64,000 nucleotides of DNA from an uncultured Candidatus Poseidoniales archaeon (GCA_905181785.1 CAJIZC010000017.1:1-64000); one strand, 5' to 3'; counted from the first letter of the stretch, positions 8,957 to 19,038 are shown. Translations and numbers: made by a program. The notes: generated from the sequence alone by a model not told the origin.

Positions 8957-9186
8957 TGATGGACTTGTGCACGCCATTTGGATAAATGTTCAGCGCTGTT
9001 GATTCTTGCCCACACTTCGGAGTTTAGATGTGTTTCACTCTGGCCTGTACACCGTTCTTGAATCCCTGCGTCAGGGTGGTTTGAAGTCTCCTTCCTTGGT
9101 ATTGGGTTCGAAGTTCGATCATAATTTCTTTGGTATTGTTGGCTTTGAGCCGTTGATTACATAGACTGGCAGGCTTTTTACGATTC
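8957..9186. other. 230-base gap with one weak small reading frame
   Basis: No supported gene. On the plus strand a frame from TTG 9006 to TAG 9162-9164 encodes 52 residues with a plausible amino acid mix, ending FGIVGFEPLIT. It has no good ribosome binding site or recognisable relative, and may be a gene remnant or chance. The promoter of the CutA gene must lie near the end of this gap. Confidence 0.3.
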
Positions 9187-9525
9187 ATGACCCATTCTGT
9201 TTATCTGATTCAGACCACCTTGCCCGGTTCCTTGTTCGAAGCCATTGTCGGGGAATTTAAATGCAATTTGCTTCGCTCAGGCGCTGCTTGTGTCGAACAT
9301 CAAACAATTTCTTCGATGTATGTTTGGAAGGGAGAGGTTCAATCTGAGCCGGAATGGAAAATCTTAGCTTCAGTCAGTGAACCGTTCCTTCCACAGGTGT
9401 TGGCTGCCATCGAAGAACTCCATCCATACGAAACGCCGCAAATTTTGCATTGGAAGGTTGGGTCGAGTTCTAAATATTCCAAATGGGCCAATACGTCTGG
9501 TTCGGCCTCGTTGGGAAAGGCGTGA
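9187..9525 (+). CDS. cutA: CutA-like divalent cation tolerance protein
   Basis: CutA1 proteins form very stable cytoplasmic trimers that bind divalent metals; they were linked to copper tolerance in Escherichia coli, though their exact role is unsettled. This 112-residue protein has the ferredoxin-like core. The N-terminal strand ends in QTTLPGS, the central strand carries YVWKGEVQSEPEW, and the near-terminal ELHPYETPQI motif is the most conserved part of the family. The last 20 residues (Ser-, Gly- and Ala-rich) extend slightly beyond the usual end. It stands alone between the TPR gene and the nrd operon. The family is clear although the N-terminal third is divergent. Confidence 0.88.
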   Translation: MTHSVYLIQTTLPGSLFEAIVGEFKCNLLRSGAACVEHQTISSMYVWKGEVQSEPEWKILASVSEPFLPQVLAAIEELHPYETPQILHWKVGSSSKYSKWANTSGSASLGKA

Positions 9526-9695
9526 AACTTTTTTGTTCGGTGGAGTGGAAACGGTCCTTAGAAAGGTGTAATTTTTACATTCCAAAACCGGCCTTTATAG
9601 TATGTGGGTGAAATGTGGATTTAATGATACACTGCGCCGCTTTTCTGCTCACCCTCTTCCCTCGCAAAACCTGCCTCTCACCACGCTTGACAAGG

Positions 9696-9710
9696 GGATA
9701 TACTATACGC
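9696..9710 (+). promoter_or_regulatory. candidate TATA box for nrdBA
   Basis: The A+T-rich element GGATATACTATACGC lies about 50 bases upstream of the nrdB start in the 234-base gap after cutA. Position and composition fit an archaeal TATA box with a short leader. This is inference from position only. Confidence 0.35.
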
Positions 9711-9759
9711 TCTATCGGAAGGCCAATAAAATCCAGCGCGTGAAATAAACGAGGGGGAT

Positions 9760-10812
9760 ATGCAAATGGTCATCGAACACAGCAATACAAACGCGAACAC
9801 CGACGGATTTGACGTCGACTTGAGTCAAGAGCACCTGGAGCCGATGCTCCAAGAGAACCTCGATCGGTTCGTTCTGTTCCCAATCCAACACTCTGATATT
9901 TGGGAGATGTACAAGCAACAGATGGCCTGCTTCTGGACGGCTGAAGAGATTGATTTGGCTGAAGACCTCAAAGACTGGAAAGCACTCAACTCTGACGAGC
10001 AGCATTTCCTCAAGCACATTCTGGCGTTCTTTGCCGCAAGCGATGGTATTGTCAACGAGAACCTCGGCATCAACTTCTCGAATGAAGTCTGTTGGCCAGA
10101 AGCTCGTGCCTTCTATGGTTTCCAAATCATGATGGAAAACATTCACGCTGAAACCTATTCATTGTTAATCGATACCTACATCAAGGACGAAAAGGAAAAA
10201 GATCACTTGTTCAAGGCACTCGAAACCGTTCCATCAGTCAAGCGAAAGGGCGACTGGGCTATGCGCTGGTTGTCCCGCAAAAAGGGTTCATTCGCCGAGC
10301 GACTGGTTGCCTTTGCAGCGGTTGAAGGGATTTTCTTTTCAGGTTCGTTCTGCGCTATCTTCTGGCTGAAGAAGCGCGGCCTCATGCCAGGCCTCACTTT
10401 TTCGAATGAATTGATTTCTCGGGATGAAGGGCTTCATTGCGATTTCGCCTGCTTGTTGCACAACAAACTCATTCGTGGCGCCGGTGCTGCAAAGATCACC
10501 CGCATCATCGCAGAAGCCGTTGAAATCGAGATCGAATTCGTCACCAGCGCACTCCCTGTGTCTTTAATCGGAATGAACTCAATCCTCATGGAACAATACA
10601 TTCAATTTGTTGCAGACCGACTCTTGGTCGCTCTAGGGGCAAGCAAGATTTACAACGTCGTCAATCCTTTCCCTTGGATGGAAATGATTTCGATGCAAGG
10701 CAAGACCAACTTCTTCGAAAAGCGAGTTGCAGAATATCAGAAGGCTGGTGTCATGGACACCGCATCGCTTGGAAGCGTCCAACAACGCTTCTCTGTGGAC
10801 GAAGACTTTTGA
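9760..10812 (+). CDS. nrdB: class I ribonucleotide reductase, small (radical) subunit
   Basis: The R2 subunit houses the di-metal centre and tyrosyl radical that start each reduction of ribonucleotides to deoxyribonucleotides. The 350-residue protein has the ferritin-like helices with metal ligands in [13 protein letters not shown], the ENIHAETYS segment (Glu and His ligands, then a Tyr in the radical position), and [14 protein letters not shown]. It ends in Ser-Val-Asp-Glu-Asp-Phe, the acidic-aromatic tail that docks on the large subunit. A purine-rich ribosome binding site (GAGGGGG) lies two bases before the ATG at 9760 and eight before the ATG at 9766, so the latter may be used. nrdA follows 62 bases downstream. 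The subunit needs oxygen or another oxidant, implying aerobic life. Confidence 0.95.
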   Translation: MQMVIEHSNTNANTDGFDVDLSQEHLEPMLQENLDRFVLFPIQHSDIWEMYKQQMACFWTAEEIDLAEDLKDWKALNSDEQHFLKHILAFFAASDGIVNENLGINFSNEVCWPEARAFYGFQIMMENIHAETYSLLIDTYIKDEKEKDHLFKALETVPSVKRKGDWAMRWLSRKKGSFAERLVAFAAVEGIFFSGSFCAIFWLKKRGLMPGLTFSNELISRDEGLHCDFACLLHNKLIRGAGAAKITRIIAEAVEIEIEFVTSALPVSLIGMNSILMEQYIQFVADRLLVALGASKIYNVVNPFPWMEMISMQGKTNFFEKRVAEYQKAGVMDTASLGSVQQRFSVDEDF

Positions 10813-10874
10813 ACCGTACGCGATGAAGGGAAGATACTGCGCAATCACACAATTTGAGAACTGGAGGAAAAAAT

Positions 10875-13268
10875 ATGACCATGCAAGTAGTAAACAGGAA
10901 AGGAGAACGCGAAGACGTTCGATTCGACGCAATTCACGAGAAGTTGCGCACATTGACCCACGGATTGGATCCGGTTTGGATTGACCCAGGCCATGTCACC
11001 AAGCTGACCATCGAAGGATTGTACGACGGGGTTACCACCCGTGAACTCGATCAACTCGCTGCAGAGACTGCCGCTTCTCTCGCATCCCAGCACCCCGATT
11101 ACAGCCGCTTGGCTGCTCGCATTTGTGTGGACGACCTTCACCGCTCCACCAAAGACACCTTCACCGATGTCATCACCGACCTTCGTGAATACATTGATCC
11201 TGAATCCAACAAGCATGCACCGCTCATCTCAGAAGAAGTGTACGCCATCATCATGGACAACGCAGAGATCCTCAACAATCACATCGATTACACGAGGGAC
11301 CACAACTACGATTACTTCGGTTTCAAGACCCTTGAGCGCTCTTACTTGTTGCGCCTGAACGGAGAAATCGCAGAACGCCCACAGCACATGTTGCTGCGTG
11401 TTGCCGTTGGCATTCATCATGAAAACATCCCTAAGGCCCTCGAGACCTACGATTTGATGAGCCAAGGATACTTCACCCACGCTACCCCAACGCTGTTCAA
11501 TTCAGGCACGCCTACGCCTCAGATGTCATCGTGCTTCTTGTTGACAATGCAAGACGATTCCCTCGACGGAATTTATGACACCCTCAAGCAGTGCGCTTTG
11601 ATTTCCAAGTCTGCAGGTGGCATTGGCCTCTCCATTCACCACGTCCGTTCCAAGGGCTCTTACATCAAGGGCACCAACGGTGAGAGCAACGGTATTGTTC
11701 CAATGCTACGCGTCTTCAACGACACCGCACGCTACGTCGACCAAGGCGGCGGCAAGCGAAAGGGATCGATTGCAATCTACCTCGAACCATGGCACCCAGA
11801 TATCTTGGCGTTCTTGGATTTGAAGAAGAACCACGGCAAGGAAGAACTTCGTGCCCGTGACTTGTTCTACGCTTTGTGGACCCCCGACTTGTTCATGGAA
11901 CGCGTCGAACAAAACGCAGATTGGTCGTTCTTCTGTCCGAATGAATGCCCAGGCCTCCAAGACGCTTACGGAGAGGAATTCAAGGCTCTTTTCGAGAAGT
12001 ACGAAGCAGCAGGACTCGCTCGTGAAACCTTGCCAGCCCGAACCGTTTGGGACAAGGTCGTCGAATCTCAAATCGAAACCGGCACACCGTACATGCTGTA
12101 CAAAGACGCAGCAAATGAGAAATCCAACCAGAAGAACCTCGGTACGATTCGCTCATCGAACTTGTGCACGGAGATTATGGAATACACCGCCAAGGATGAA
12201 GTTGCAGTCTGCAACCTTGCATCAATCGCCCTCAACAAGTACGTCGACCTCGAGAACAACACCTTCAACCACTCGTTGCTCTATGACGTGACCTACCACG
12301 CTACGGGCAACCTCAACCGTGTGATTGATGTCAATTACTACCCGGTTCCAGAGGCTCGCAACTCCAACATGCGCCATCGCCCAATTGGCCTTGGTGTTCA
12401 AGGCTTGGCTGATACCTTTGCTTTGCTCAAGTTGCCGTTCGAAAGCCCAGAGGCTCGCAAACTCAACAAGGAAATTTTCGAGACACTTTACTTCGCTGCT
12501 TGCACTGCTTCCAAGGACGCTGCAATAGCCGAAGGTCCCTACTCGACCTTCCAAGGCTCCCCTGCCAGTCAAGGCGAACTCCAGTTCGATCTGTGGGGCA
12601 TGAACGATCACAGCGGTCGCTGGGATTGGACCACCCTCAAGTCAGAGATCGTTGAACACGGCATGCGCAACTCGTTGCTCTTGGCTCCTATGCCAACAGC
12701 TTCAACCTCGCAGATCCTTGGAAACAACGAATGCTTCGAAGCGTTCACTTCCAACCTCTATGTGCGCCGAACCCTCTCTGGCGAATTCATCGTGCTCAAC
12801 AAGCACCTTGTCCGTGACCTGATTGCCCTCGACCTGTGGAGCATTGGCATGAAGGACGAAATCCTTCGACACAAGGGATCCATCCAAGCCATTGAAGGAA
12901 TCCCAGACCACATCAAGGAACTGTACAAAACCACCTGGGAAATCAAGCAACGCCACGTCTTGGACATGGCTGCCGACCGAGGCGCCTACGTTGACCAAAG
13001 CCAATCGATGAACATCCACATGGTGGACGCAAATCCTGCAAAGGTCACTTCGATGCACTTCTACGGATGGAAGCAGGGGCTCAAGACCGGCATGTACTAC
13101 TTGCGAACCAAGGCAGCAGCTGATGCAATCCAATTCACTGTTGAAGCTAAGAAAGGCGACGATCAAACCGTTGGTGGTTTGGCCGATCGTGCTGAAGAAA
13201 TCTCCAGCCTCGAAGCCATTGCTTGTTCCCTCGATACCCCTGACGACTGCTTGAGTTGCGGCTCGTGA
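10875..13268 (+). CDS. nrdA: class I ribonucleotide reductase, large (catalytic) subunit
   Basis: The R1 subunit binds substrate and allosteric effectors. The 797-residue protein starts with an ATP-cone (about 1-90), the activity-control domain. The ten-stranded barrel follows, with the active-site cysteine region in [12 protein letters not shown], the NLCTEI and AVCNLASI segments with the thiyl-radical and redox cysteines, and the PMPTASTSQ phosphate loop followed by [11 protein letters not shown]. The C-terminus CLSCGS is the flexible Cys pair that hands on reducing power. The start is the ATG at 10875, seven bases after GGAGGA; a TTG start 21 bases upstream is less likely. It forms an operon with nrdB. 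Both subunits keep all visible key residues, so the enzyme should be active. Confidence 0.96.
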   Translation: MTMQVVNRKGEREDVRFDAIHEKLRTLTHGLDPVWIDPGHVTKLTIEGLYDGVTTRELDQLAAETAASLASQHPDYSRLAARICVDDLHRSTKDTFTDVITDLREYIDPESNKHAPLISEEVYAIIMDNAEILNNHIDYTRDHNYDYFGFKTLERSYLLRLNGEIAERPQHMLLRVAVGIHHENIPKALETYDLMSQGYFTHATPTLFNSGTPTPQMSSCFLLTMQDDSLDGIYDTLKQCALISKSAGGIGLSIHHVRSKGSYIKGTNGESNGIVPMLRVFNDTARYVDQGGGKRKGSIAIYLEPWHPDILAFLDLKKNHGKEELRARDLFYALWTPDLFMERVEQNADWSFFCPNECPGLQDAYGEEFKALFEKYEAAGLARETLPARTVWDKVVESQIETGTPYMLYKDAANEKSNQKNLGTIRSSNLCTEIMEYTAKDEVAVCNLASIALNKYVDLENNTFNHSLLYDVTYHATGNLNRVIDVNYYPVPEARNSNMRHRPIGLGVQGLADTFALLKLPFESPEARKLNKEIFETLYFAACTASKDAAIAEGPYSTFQGSPASQGELQFDLWGMNDHSGRWDWTTLKSEIVEHGMRNSLLLAPMPTASTSQILGNNECFEAFTSNLYVRRTLSGEFIVLNKHLVRDLIALDLWSIGMKDEILRHKGSIQAIEGIPDHIKELYKTTWEIKQRHVLDMAADRGAYVDQSQSMNIHMVDANPAKVTSMHFYGWKQGLKTGMYYLRTKAAADAIQFTVEAKKGDDQTVGGLADRAEEISSLEAIACSLDTPDDCLSCGS

Positions 13269-13507
13269 AGCGAACCTCTCCACTGGATGTTTATATCTCC
13301 TCATCGGGTTTGGCTTCTGCCTAAGGACCACAAGTCCTGTGGGTGGGGCCTTCGGCTGCGCTTTCATTCGCAATTTCTACCCCATTCATAGGCATCCCTT
13401 TTCGATTGGATGTGGATGATCCATCTCCTTCAAATCCCTGTGCGAACCCAGAGCGGTTGTTTTTTTAGAAAACGAGGTTCTATAGGTCAAAAGCCATATT
13501 TAGCATC
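13269..13507. other. 239-base gap after nrdA
   Basis: No gene is visible. A short dyad (GGAC, five-base loop, GTCC) lies near 13324, followed by a G-rich and then mixed stretch. The A+T-rich segment ending at the next start (TATAGG and CATATTTAG around 13480-13500) could serve the ABA4-like gene as promoter. Confidence 0.3.
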
Positions 13508-13954
13508 ATGGACGTCTATGATTACTCTTTCTTCTTGTCAACAATGTGGGTGGGACCCTTTTGGTTTGGAATGCTCGTATTCCCCGATCATGAACTCACT
13601 CAGAAAGCCATGCAGGGACCGTGGTTCTTCCTCGGCCCAATCCTCATATGGTGGGCTGTGACCGTTGCAGAACCTCAAGGCCTGATCGATTTAGCCAAAG
13701 ACTTCACCAATCCGGGTGGGATTCTAGAGGGCCTCGCCGCCATTATGGGATCCAAGCCAGGGGCTTCAGCTGCTTGGGCTCACATGGTGGCCGGCGACAT
13801 TTTCGTAACCCATTGGATGTGGAAGCGATGCCTTGAGCATAACAGTCCACGTTGGGTTTCAGCCACAACAGTGTTCTTTGGCGTGATGCTGATGCCTGTT
13901 GGGATCGCACTTCACATGTTCTTGGTGCGCAATCAACAAGCAACAGCGGAGTAA
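13508..13954 (+). CDS. ABA4-like (DUF4281) membrane protein
   Basis: A 148-residue membrane protein with four predicted helices. The C-terminal half carries the AWAHMVAGDIFVTHWMW segment followed by a Pro/Gly-containing last helix (MLMPVGIALHMF), which resembles the conserved core of the ABA4/DUF4281 family (WxHxxxxDxFxGxW, then GPxGLL). Plant ABA4 is needed to make neoxanthin from violaxanthin; bacterial and archaeal members have no settled role. Because surface-ocean archaea of this group often carry rhodopsins, a link to carotenoid or retinal chemistry is possible, but nothing else in the window supports it. The gene is monocistronic and convergent with the lpd gene. The start ATG begins the first helix closely, as is usual in the family. 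Confidence 0.7.
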   Translation: MDVYDYSFFLSTMWVGPFWFGMLVFPDHELTQKAMQGPWFFLGPILIWWAVTVAEPQGLIDLAKDFTNPGGILEGLAAIMGSKPGASAAWAHMVAGDIFVTHWMWKRCLEHNSPRWVSATTVFFGVMLMPVGIALHMFLVRNQQATAE

Positions 13955-14040
13955 ATTTCCTGCATTGGTGCTCAGCGTTCGCCTCAAGCGAAAGAACGAG
14001 GCAACGATGCCTCGATTCATTTCACACCACTCGGTAGTGC

Positions 14041-15471
14041 TCAAGCGCTGTGAATCGCATGGCCCAATGTTGCCAAGACTGCTTCGTGCGTCATCTCAGT
14101 CATGGTCGGGTGTGCGTGGATGGTGCCTGCGATGTCTTCGAGCAGTGCGCCCATCTCGAGGGCAAGCGTCCATTCTCCAACAAGTTCGCTGATGTGAGTT
14201 CCAACCCCTTGAATCCCCAAGATACGGTGATCGTCTTCACGGGCACACACTCGGATGAATCCTGCGCTTTTTTCCGCTTCTTGGGTCAACGCTCGACCGT
14301 TGGCTCCAAGTGGGAACTTTCCAATGATGACTGGATGGCCTGCTGCTTCAGCCTCTTCAGGTGTTAAACCGACGGAGACGATTTCAGGTTCGGTGAACAC
14401 AATGGCTGGTACGGCCACTGGATCGTAGGCTCGCTTCTTACCGGCAATAATTTCTGCAACCATCTCGCCTTGGAACGAAGCCACGTGAGCCAGCATTTCG
14501 CCGGAATCACAGACATCGCCAATTGCATAGACGCCTTTCATGTTGGTTTCACATCGGTCGTTGACCTTGACGAAACCACGCTCATCGAGGGCGACACCTG
14601 TTGGTGCAAGGGATGCGGAGTTTGGCTTGCGGCCAACGGTAACGAGCACCTTATCAACCACGATATTCTGCATTTTTTTCTCGTCTTTTTCATTCTTGTC
14701 GATAAAGTTGAGTTGGACGCGACCGTCTTTGGTCGCTTCAGTTCCTTTGGCAAACACACCCAAGTGCGTCTTGATTTTTTGCTTCTTGATGGAGATTTCG
14801 AGCGGTCGTCGAATCTCTTTGTCAAAGATGGGCAACACGCTGTCCATGGCCTCGACCACGGTGACTTCAGAGCCAAGCATGCGGAAGGTGATGCCAAGTT
14901 CGAGTCCAATGTAGCCGCCACCGACGATGGCGACGTGCTTTGGAAGGGTTTCGAGCGAGAGTGCTTCACGCGAGGAGATGACGTGCTCGTCGTAAGGCAT
15001 GAACGGGAGTTCAATTGGCACTGAACCGTTGGCAAGGATCACATGATCCGCCTGGACGATGATGGCGTCTTTTCCTTCACCGATCTTGACGGTCTTTGCG
15101 TCTTGGAATTCGGCCCATCCAATGATGAGTTCTGCACCTGCGTTCTTCAAAAGGTGTTCAACGCCCTTGTTGAGCCGTGTGACGATGTTTTCCTTCCAGC
15201 CAACAAGGTCTGCCATGTTGAGCTCGGCAGGCCCAGGGATTGAGATCCCCATGTGGCCGTCTTTTTTGGCGTGCTTGGCGAGGTCGTGAAACCTGTGGGC
15301 TGCGTGAATCATCGCCTTTGATGGGATGCAGCCACGGATGAGGCATGTGCCTCCGGCTTTTTCACCTTCGACAATGATGGTTGAAAGGCCGAGTTGGCCT
15401 GCGCGGATTGCAGCAACATAGCCGCCGGGTCCGGCGCCGATAACGAGCACTTGGCATTTCTTTGTCTCCAT
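14041..15471 (-). CDS. lpdA: dihydrolipoyl dehydrogenase (E3)
   Basis: FAD enzyme that reoxidises dihydrolipoyl groups of 2-oxoacid dehydrogenase complexes and reduces NAD+. The 476-residue protein has the FAD-binding VIGAGPGGY near 8-16, the redox disulfide CLIRGC followed by IPSK (near 42-51), an NAD-binding GGGYIG near 180, the second FAD motif YAIGDVCD near 307, and the catalytic HAHPTMTE near the C-terminus. Every key residue is present. The ATG at 15471 is chosen over a TTG nine bases upstream, since GAGG lies ten bases before it and one before the TTG. It is the last gene of the lipA-E1-E2-E3 operon, 12 bases after the E2 stop. Confidence 0.97.
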   Translation of the reverse strand: METKKCQVLVIGAGPGGYVAAIRAGQLGLSTIIVEGEKAGGTCLIRGCIPSKAMIHAAHRFHDLAKHAKKDGHMGISIPGPAELNMADLVGWKENIVTRLNKGVEHLLKNAGAELIIGWAEFQDAKTVKIGEGKDAIIVQADHVILANGSVPIELPFMPYDEHVISSREALSLETLPKHVAIVGGGYIGLELGITFRMLGSEVTVVEAMDSVLPIFDKEIRRPLEISIKKQKIKTHLGVFAKGTEATKDGRVQLNFIDKNEKDEKKMQNIVVDKVLVTVGRKPNSASLAPTGVALDERGFVKVNDRCETNMKGVYAIGDVCDSGEMLAHVASFQGEMVAEIIAGKKRAYDPVAVPAIVFTEPEIVSVGLTPEEAEAAGHPVIIGKFPLGANGRALTQEAEKSAGFIRVCAREDDHRILGIQGVGTHISELVGEWTLALEMGALLEDIAGTIHAHPTMTEMTHEAVLATLGHAIHSA

Positions 15472-15483
15472 TTGAATCAAGCC

Positions 15484-16764
15484 TCACATGAAGATGGTCG
15501 CTGGGTTTTCGAGGTAAGTTTTCACCAATTGCACCAAGGTTGCCCCGTCGTGCCCGTCAACCACTCTGTGGTCCCAGGATGAAGAGAGGTTCATCATTCT
15601 GCGAATCACGACAGCCCCGTTTCGAACAACGGCTCGATCCTTAGCGTTGTGAACACCAAGGATGCCGACTTCTGGTTTGTTGATGATCGGTGTTGCACCA
15701 AGGCCACCAAGGCGGCCGAGGCTGGTGATGGTGAACGTTGAACCAGTGAGGTCTTCAACGCCGGCTTTTCCATCTCGTGTTGCGCTTGTGACGCGACCCA
15801 TTTCGCTGGCAGACTGCCAGATGTCCATGGCTTCAACGTGCTTGACCACAGGGACAAACAGTCCACGGTCCGTTTGGGTGGCGATGCCAAGGTTGACCGC
15901 TTCGTGACGGGTGACCACATTGGCCTCATCGTCGTACAGAGCGTTGCATTCCGGGCGTTCTGCGAGTGCCTTGACAAGCGCTTGCATGATGAACGGCAGG
16001 TAGGTGAGTTTCGGTGCGCCTTCTGGGCGGGTTGCGTTGAGGTGTTGACGGAGTTCTTCCAACGCCGTGACGTCCACTTCTTCAAAGTAAGAGAAGTGAG
16101 GGATGGTTGAATACGACGCAATCATCGAATCTGCAATCTTTCGTCGCAATCCAATGACCTTCATGGTCTCGGTGCCGTTGAGTTCGACTCGTGCACGGCC
16201 GCCAACTGGTGCGGATCGGCTTGCACCGGATGCGCCTCCTGCAATGTGAGCGTCCAAATCAGCGTGGCTGATTCGACCGGCGGGGCCGGAGCCTGCGACA
16301 TGGTCGAGGCTGATGTTCGCTTCACGAGCTCGCTGACGAACAGCTGGGCTTGCAAGCGCTTTGGTGCCTGCGGCACGTGCAACCGGTGCGGCTGCAACGG
16401 GTGCGGGTGCAGGTGCAGCAACAGGTGCTGGTGTGGGGGCCGGAGCAGGTTTTGCTTCTTCCTTTGCTGGAGCAGCTTCGGTCTTGGCAGGTGCTTGTTC
16501 AGATGCGGATGCGTTTCCAGAGCCTTCGACTTCAAATTCAATGCACACAACGCCAACGGGGAGGATGTCGCCAGCCTCACCGATCACTTTGGTAACTTTT
16601 CCATCAACGGGTGAAGGGATTTCGACGGTTGCTTTGTCGGTCATCACTGAAAGAATTGGGTCGTCTTCTTTGACCACGTCACCAACGGCGACCATCCATT
16701 CAACAACTTCGCCTTCGACGACGCCTTCTCCGATATCTGGCATTTTAAATGCAAATGTTCCCAT
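15484..16764 (-). CDS. 2-oxoacid dehydrogenase E2, dihydrolipoyl acyltransferase
   Basis: Core of the complex: carries the swinging lipoyl arm and transfers the acyl group to CoA. The 426-residue protein has a lipoyl domain (about 1-80) with the lipoylated Lys in VMTDKATVEIP near 41, an Ala/Pro-rich linker (about 85-130), a peripheral-subunit-binding domain (about 134-172, SPAVRQRAREANISLDHVAGSGPAGR), and the catalytic acyltransferase domain ending with HRVVDGHDG near 400. There is a single lipoyl domain. The start at 16764 is chosen because AGGAGG lies seven bases upstream; the ATG at 16770 overlaps the E1-beta stop as ATGA but is too close to that site. Sequence alone does not separate pyruvate from branched-chain substrates; the E1-alpha suggests branched-chain acids. 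Confidence 0.95.
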   Translation of the reverse strand: MGTFAFKMPDIGEGVVEGEVVEWMVAVGDVVKEDDPILSVMTDKATVEIPSPVDGKVTKVIGEAGDILPVGVVCIEFEVEGSGNASASEQAPAKTEAAPAKEEAKPAPAPTPAPVAAPAPAPVAAAPVARAAGTKALASPAVRQRAREANISLDHVAGSGPAGRISHADLDAHIAGGASGASRSAPVGGRARVELNGTETMKVIGLRRKIADSMIASYSTIPHFSYFEEVDVTALEELRQHLNATRPEGAPKLTYLPFIMQALVKALAERPECNALYDDEANVVTRHEAVNLGIATQTDRGLFVPVVKHVEAMDIWQSASEMGRVTSATRDGKAGVEDLTGSTFTITSLGRLGGLGATPIINKPEVGILGVHNAKDRAVVRNGAVVIRRMMNLSSSWDHRVVDGHDGATLVQLVKTYLENPATIFM

Positions 16765-16766
16765 AT

Positions 16767-17777
16767 TCATTCCTCCTGTGTTTTCTTTATTGCTGCAGCA
16801 ATTCGTTCTGGACTGGGCATGTAATCCCACTCCGTGGTGTGCGGGAAGGGTGTGTCCCAACCTGTCACTCGAGTGATTGGTGCTTCGAGGTGGTAGAAGC
16901 AACGTTCTTGAATTGAAGCGCTCATTTCTGCCCCGAAACCACTGGTCTTAGGCGCTTCATGAACGATCACGCAACGCCCTGTTTTCTTGATTGAATTGAC
17001 CACAGTGTCGCGGTCCCAAGGAACGAGCGTTTGCATGTCAATAAGTTCACAATCAATGCCGGAGTCTTTGATGGCTTGTTCGCACACGTGCACCATGGTC
17101 CCCCATGCGATGACGGTGCAGGCTTCACCCTCACGAACAATTCGTGCTTCCTCCATCGGAACGACATAGTGGCCTTCTGGCACTTCTGCATCAGGGTGGC
17201 CGCTCCATGTTGGAACATTGTGAGGGTCACCGTAAAACGGTCCACGGTAGCATCGTTTTGGTTCAAAGAAAATCACCGGATCGTTGCATTCAATCGCTGC
17301 GGTCAACAAGCCCTTGGCGTTGTAAGGTGTCGAGCAGTATACGACTTTGAGGCCAGGGGTGTGGGTGAATTGTGCTTCAGGCGATTGCGAATGGTGGTGG
17401 CCGCCTTTGATGCCGCCTCCTGCTGGTGTGCGGAATGTGAGCGGTGCGGTAAATTCGCCTCCAGAGCGGTGGCGTACTTTTGCAATTTCGTTGACGATTT
17501 GGTCGTAGGCTGGGAAAATGTAGTCGGCGAATTGAATTTCTGCTACGGGTCGAAGGCCGTTAAGGCCCATGCCCATGGCGATGGCTGCGATGCCACCTTC
17601 TGCAAGCGGTGAATCGAAGACTCGGTGTTCTCCAAACTTGGCTTGCAGGCCGTCAGTGACGCGGAAAACGCCACCAAAGTATCCTACATCCTCGCCAAAA
17701 ATGAGAACGTTCGGGTCCTTCTCGAGTTGCACCTCGAGCGCTGAATTGAGTGCTTTGATCATGTTCATGTCTGCCAT
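16767..17777 (-). CDS. branched-chain 2-oxoacid dehydrogenase E1, beta subunit
   Basis: Beta half of the thiamine-pyrophosphate-dependent E1 that decarboxylates 2-oxoacids and loads the acyl group on the lipoyl arm of E2. The 336-residue protein shows the transketolase pyrimidine-binding domain with GEDVGYFGGVFR near 28-39, FDSPLAEGGIAAIAMG near 54-70, and the FRTPAGGGIKGGHHHSQS loop of E1-beta subunits, followed by the transketolase C-terminal domain. The ATG at 17777 has GAGGTGA five bases upstream; the ATG at 17780 and a GTG at 17786 are alternatives. Its stop overlaps an alternative E2 start, so translation is likely coupled. Confidence 0.95.
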   Translation of the reverse strand: MADMNMIKALNSALEVQLEKDPNVLIFGEDVGYFGGVFRVTDGLQAKFGEHRVFDSPLAEGGIAAIAMGMGLNGLRPVAEIQFADYIFPAYDQIVNEIAKVRHRSGGEFTAPLTFRTPAGGGIKGGHHHSQSPEAQFTHTPGLKVVYCSTPYNAKGLLTAAIECNDPVIFFEPKRCYRGPFYGDPHNVPTWSGHPDAEVPEGHYVVPMEEARIVREGEACTVIAWGTMVHVCEQAIKDSGIDCELIDMQTLVPWDRDTVVNSIKKTGRCVIVHEAPKTSGFGAEMSASIQERCFYHLEAPITRVTGWDTPFPHTTEWDYMPSPERIAAAIKKTQEE

Positions 17778-17787
17778 CATGGTCACC

Positions 17788-19029
17788 TCACTTGCCGAGT
17801 TCCTCGCGTTGTTCTTGCACGTGCCAAGGCACGGTTTCGTAGACTTCTGTAAAAATGGTTGAAGCCGGGGGGTAAGGCCCGCTTGCTAAATCGCCAAACT
17901 CACAGGCTGCTTTGTATGAAGTCATGACTTCATCATCGATTTTCTGGGCGAGCGCTTCATCTCGCTTTTCGTCCCACATGTCGTTCTTGATGAGGTGCTC
18001 TTTCAAGCGCACAATCGGGTCGCCACCAGGCCAATGCTTGAATTCTTCATTGGGACGGTAGGCGATGGGGTCATCGGAAGATGAATGTGCGCCTGCTCGG
18101 TAGGTGTAGACTTCGATGTGGGTTGCTCCAAGACCAGCAGCGCCTCGGTCCCGTGCCCATTTCGTGACGCTGTAAAGGGCAAGGAAATCGTTGCCATCCA
18201 CTCGAATCGAAGGGATGTCGTAAGCCAAACCTCGCTCAGCGAAGGTTCGTCCACCGGTGGCAAGGTTGGCGTGGGTGGAAATGGCCCATTGGTTGTTGAC
18301 CACGTTGAGGATCACTGGAGGCTTGAAGGTCGAGGCAAAGTTGAGGGCGTAATGGTAATCGCCTTGAGCGGAAGTTCCGTCACCAAGCCAAGAGATGCAG
18401 ACTTCATCATCGCCCTTGTAAGCGCTGGCCATGGCCACGCCTACGGCTTGTGAGAATTGCGTTCCAACAGGCGATGAAATCGAGATGAAGCGGCCTTCTT
18501 TCCATGTGTAATGGACGGGCATTTGGCGGCCCTTGACGTTGTCTTCAGTGTTGCCAATGCAGTGACAAATCATGCTGACCATGTCTCGGCCTCGAACGAA
18601 TTGAGCGCCAGGCTGTCGATAAGATGGGAATATCCAATCTTGGGTTTCAAGCGCCATGGTTTGTGCGATTGCGATTGCTTCTTCGCCGAAGGATCGCATG
18701 TAGAATGAGAGTTTTCCAGTTCGCTGCATCTTGATCATGCGGTCGTCAAAAATCCGAAGTCGCATCATGTATTCAAGGCCTTGAATGAGGGTTTCAGCAT
18801 CGAGCTTTGGATCCCATTCTCCGCTTGCGATGCCGTTGTCGTCAAGCACTCGCACCAGACCAACGGCGTGCGCTACGGTGTCTTGAGCGCCGCATGTGAG
18901 TGGATCTGGACGGTTCAAGTCACCTGGTTGTTCCTTGAATTTGCCGCCAAAATCAGCCTCTTCACCCGGTCGGAACGGAGGCCGCCCGATGGTGTACGGC
19001 GTTGTGGTGGCTGTCACTCTCTCGGTCAT
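17788..19029 (-). CDS. branched-chain 2-oxoacid dehydrogenase E1, alpha subunit
   Basis: Alpha half of the E1 decarboxylase. The 413-residue protein carries the thiamine-pyrophosphate motif GDGTSAQGD through NNQWAIST (about 217-252) and the phosphorylation-loop-like sequence RAGAHSSSDDPIAYR (about 326-340). This loop matches the HSTSDDP type of branched-chain rather than pyruvate dehydrogenases, so valine-, leucine- and isoleucine-derived 2-oxoacids are the likely substrates. The N-terminal 60-residue extension is also typical of the branched-chain type. GAGGTGA lies four bases before the ATG and overlaps the end of lipA. No kinase gene is seen nearby, so regulation by phosphorylation is not implied. 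Confidence 0.94.
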   Translation of the reverse strand: MTERVTATTTPYTIGRPPFRPGEEADFGGKFKEQPGDLNRPDPLTCGAQDTVAHAVGLVRVLDDNGIASGEWDPKLDAETLIQGLEYMMRLRIFDDRMIKMQRTGKLSFYMRSFGEEAIAIAQTMALETQDWIFPSYRQPGAQFVRGRDMVSMICHCIGNTEDNVKGRQMPVHYTWKEGRFISISSPVGTQFSQAVGVAMASAYKGDDEVCISWLGDGTSAQGDYHYALNFASTFKPPVILNVVNNQWAISTHANLATGGRTFAERGLAYDIPSIRVDGNDFLALYSVTKWARDRGAAGLGATHIEVYTYRAGAHSSSDDPIAYRPNEEFKHWPGGDPIVRLKEHLIKNDMWDEKRDEALAQKIDDEVMTSYKAACEFGDLASGPYPPASTIFTEVYETVPWHVQEQREELGK

Positions 19030-19038
19030 TGGTTCACC

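Noticed and set aside
9006-9164. 52-residue plus-strand frame between TPR gene and cutA
   Set aside because: TTG start, no ribosome binding site and no recognised relative; described only as gap content.
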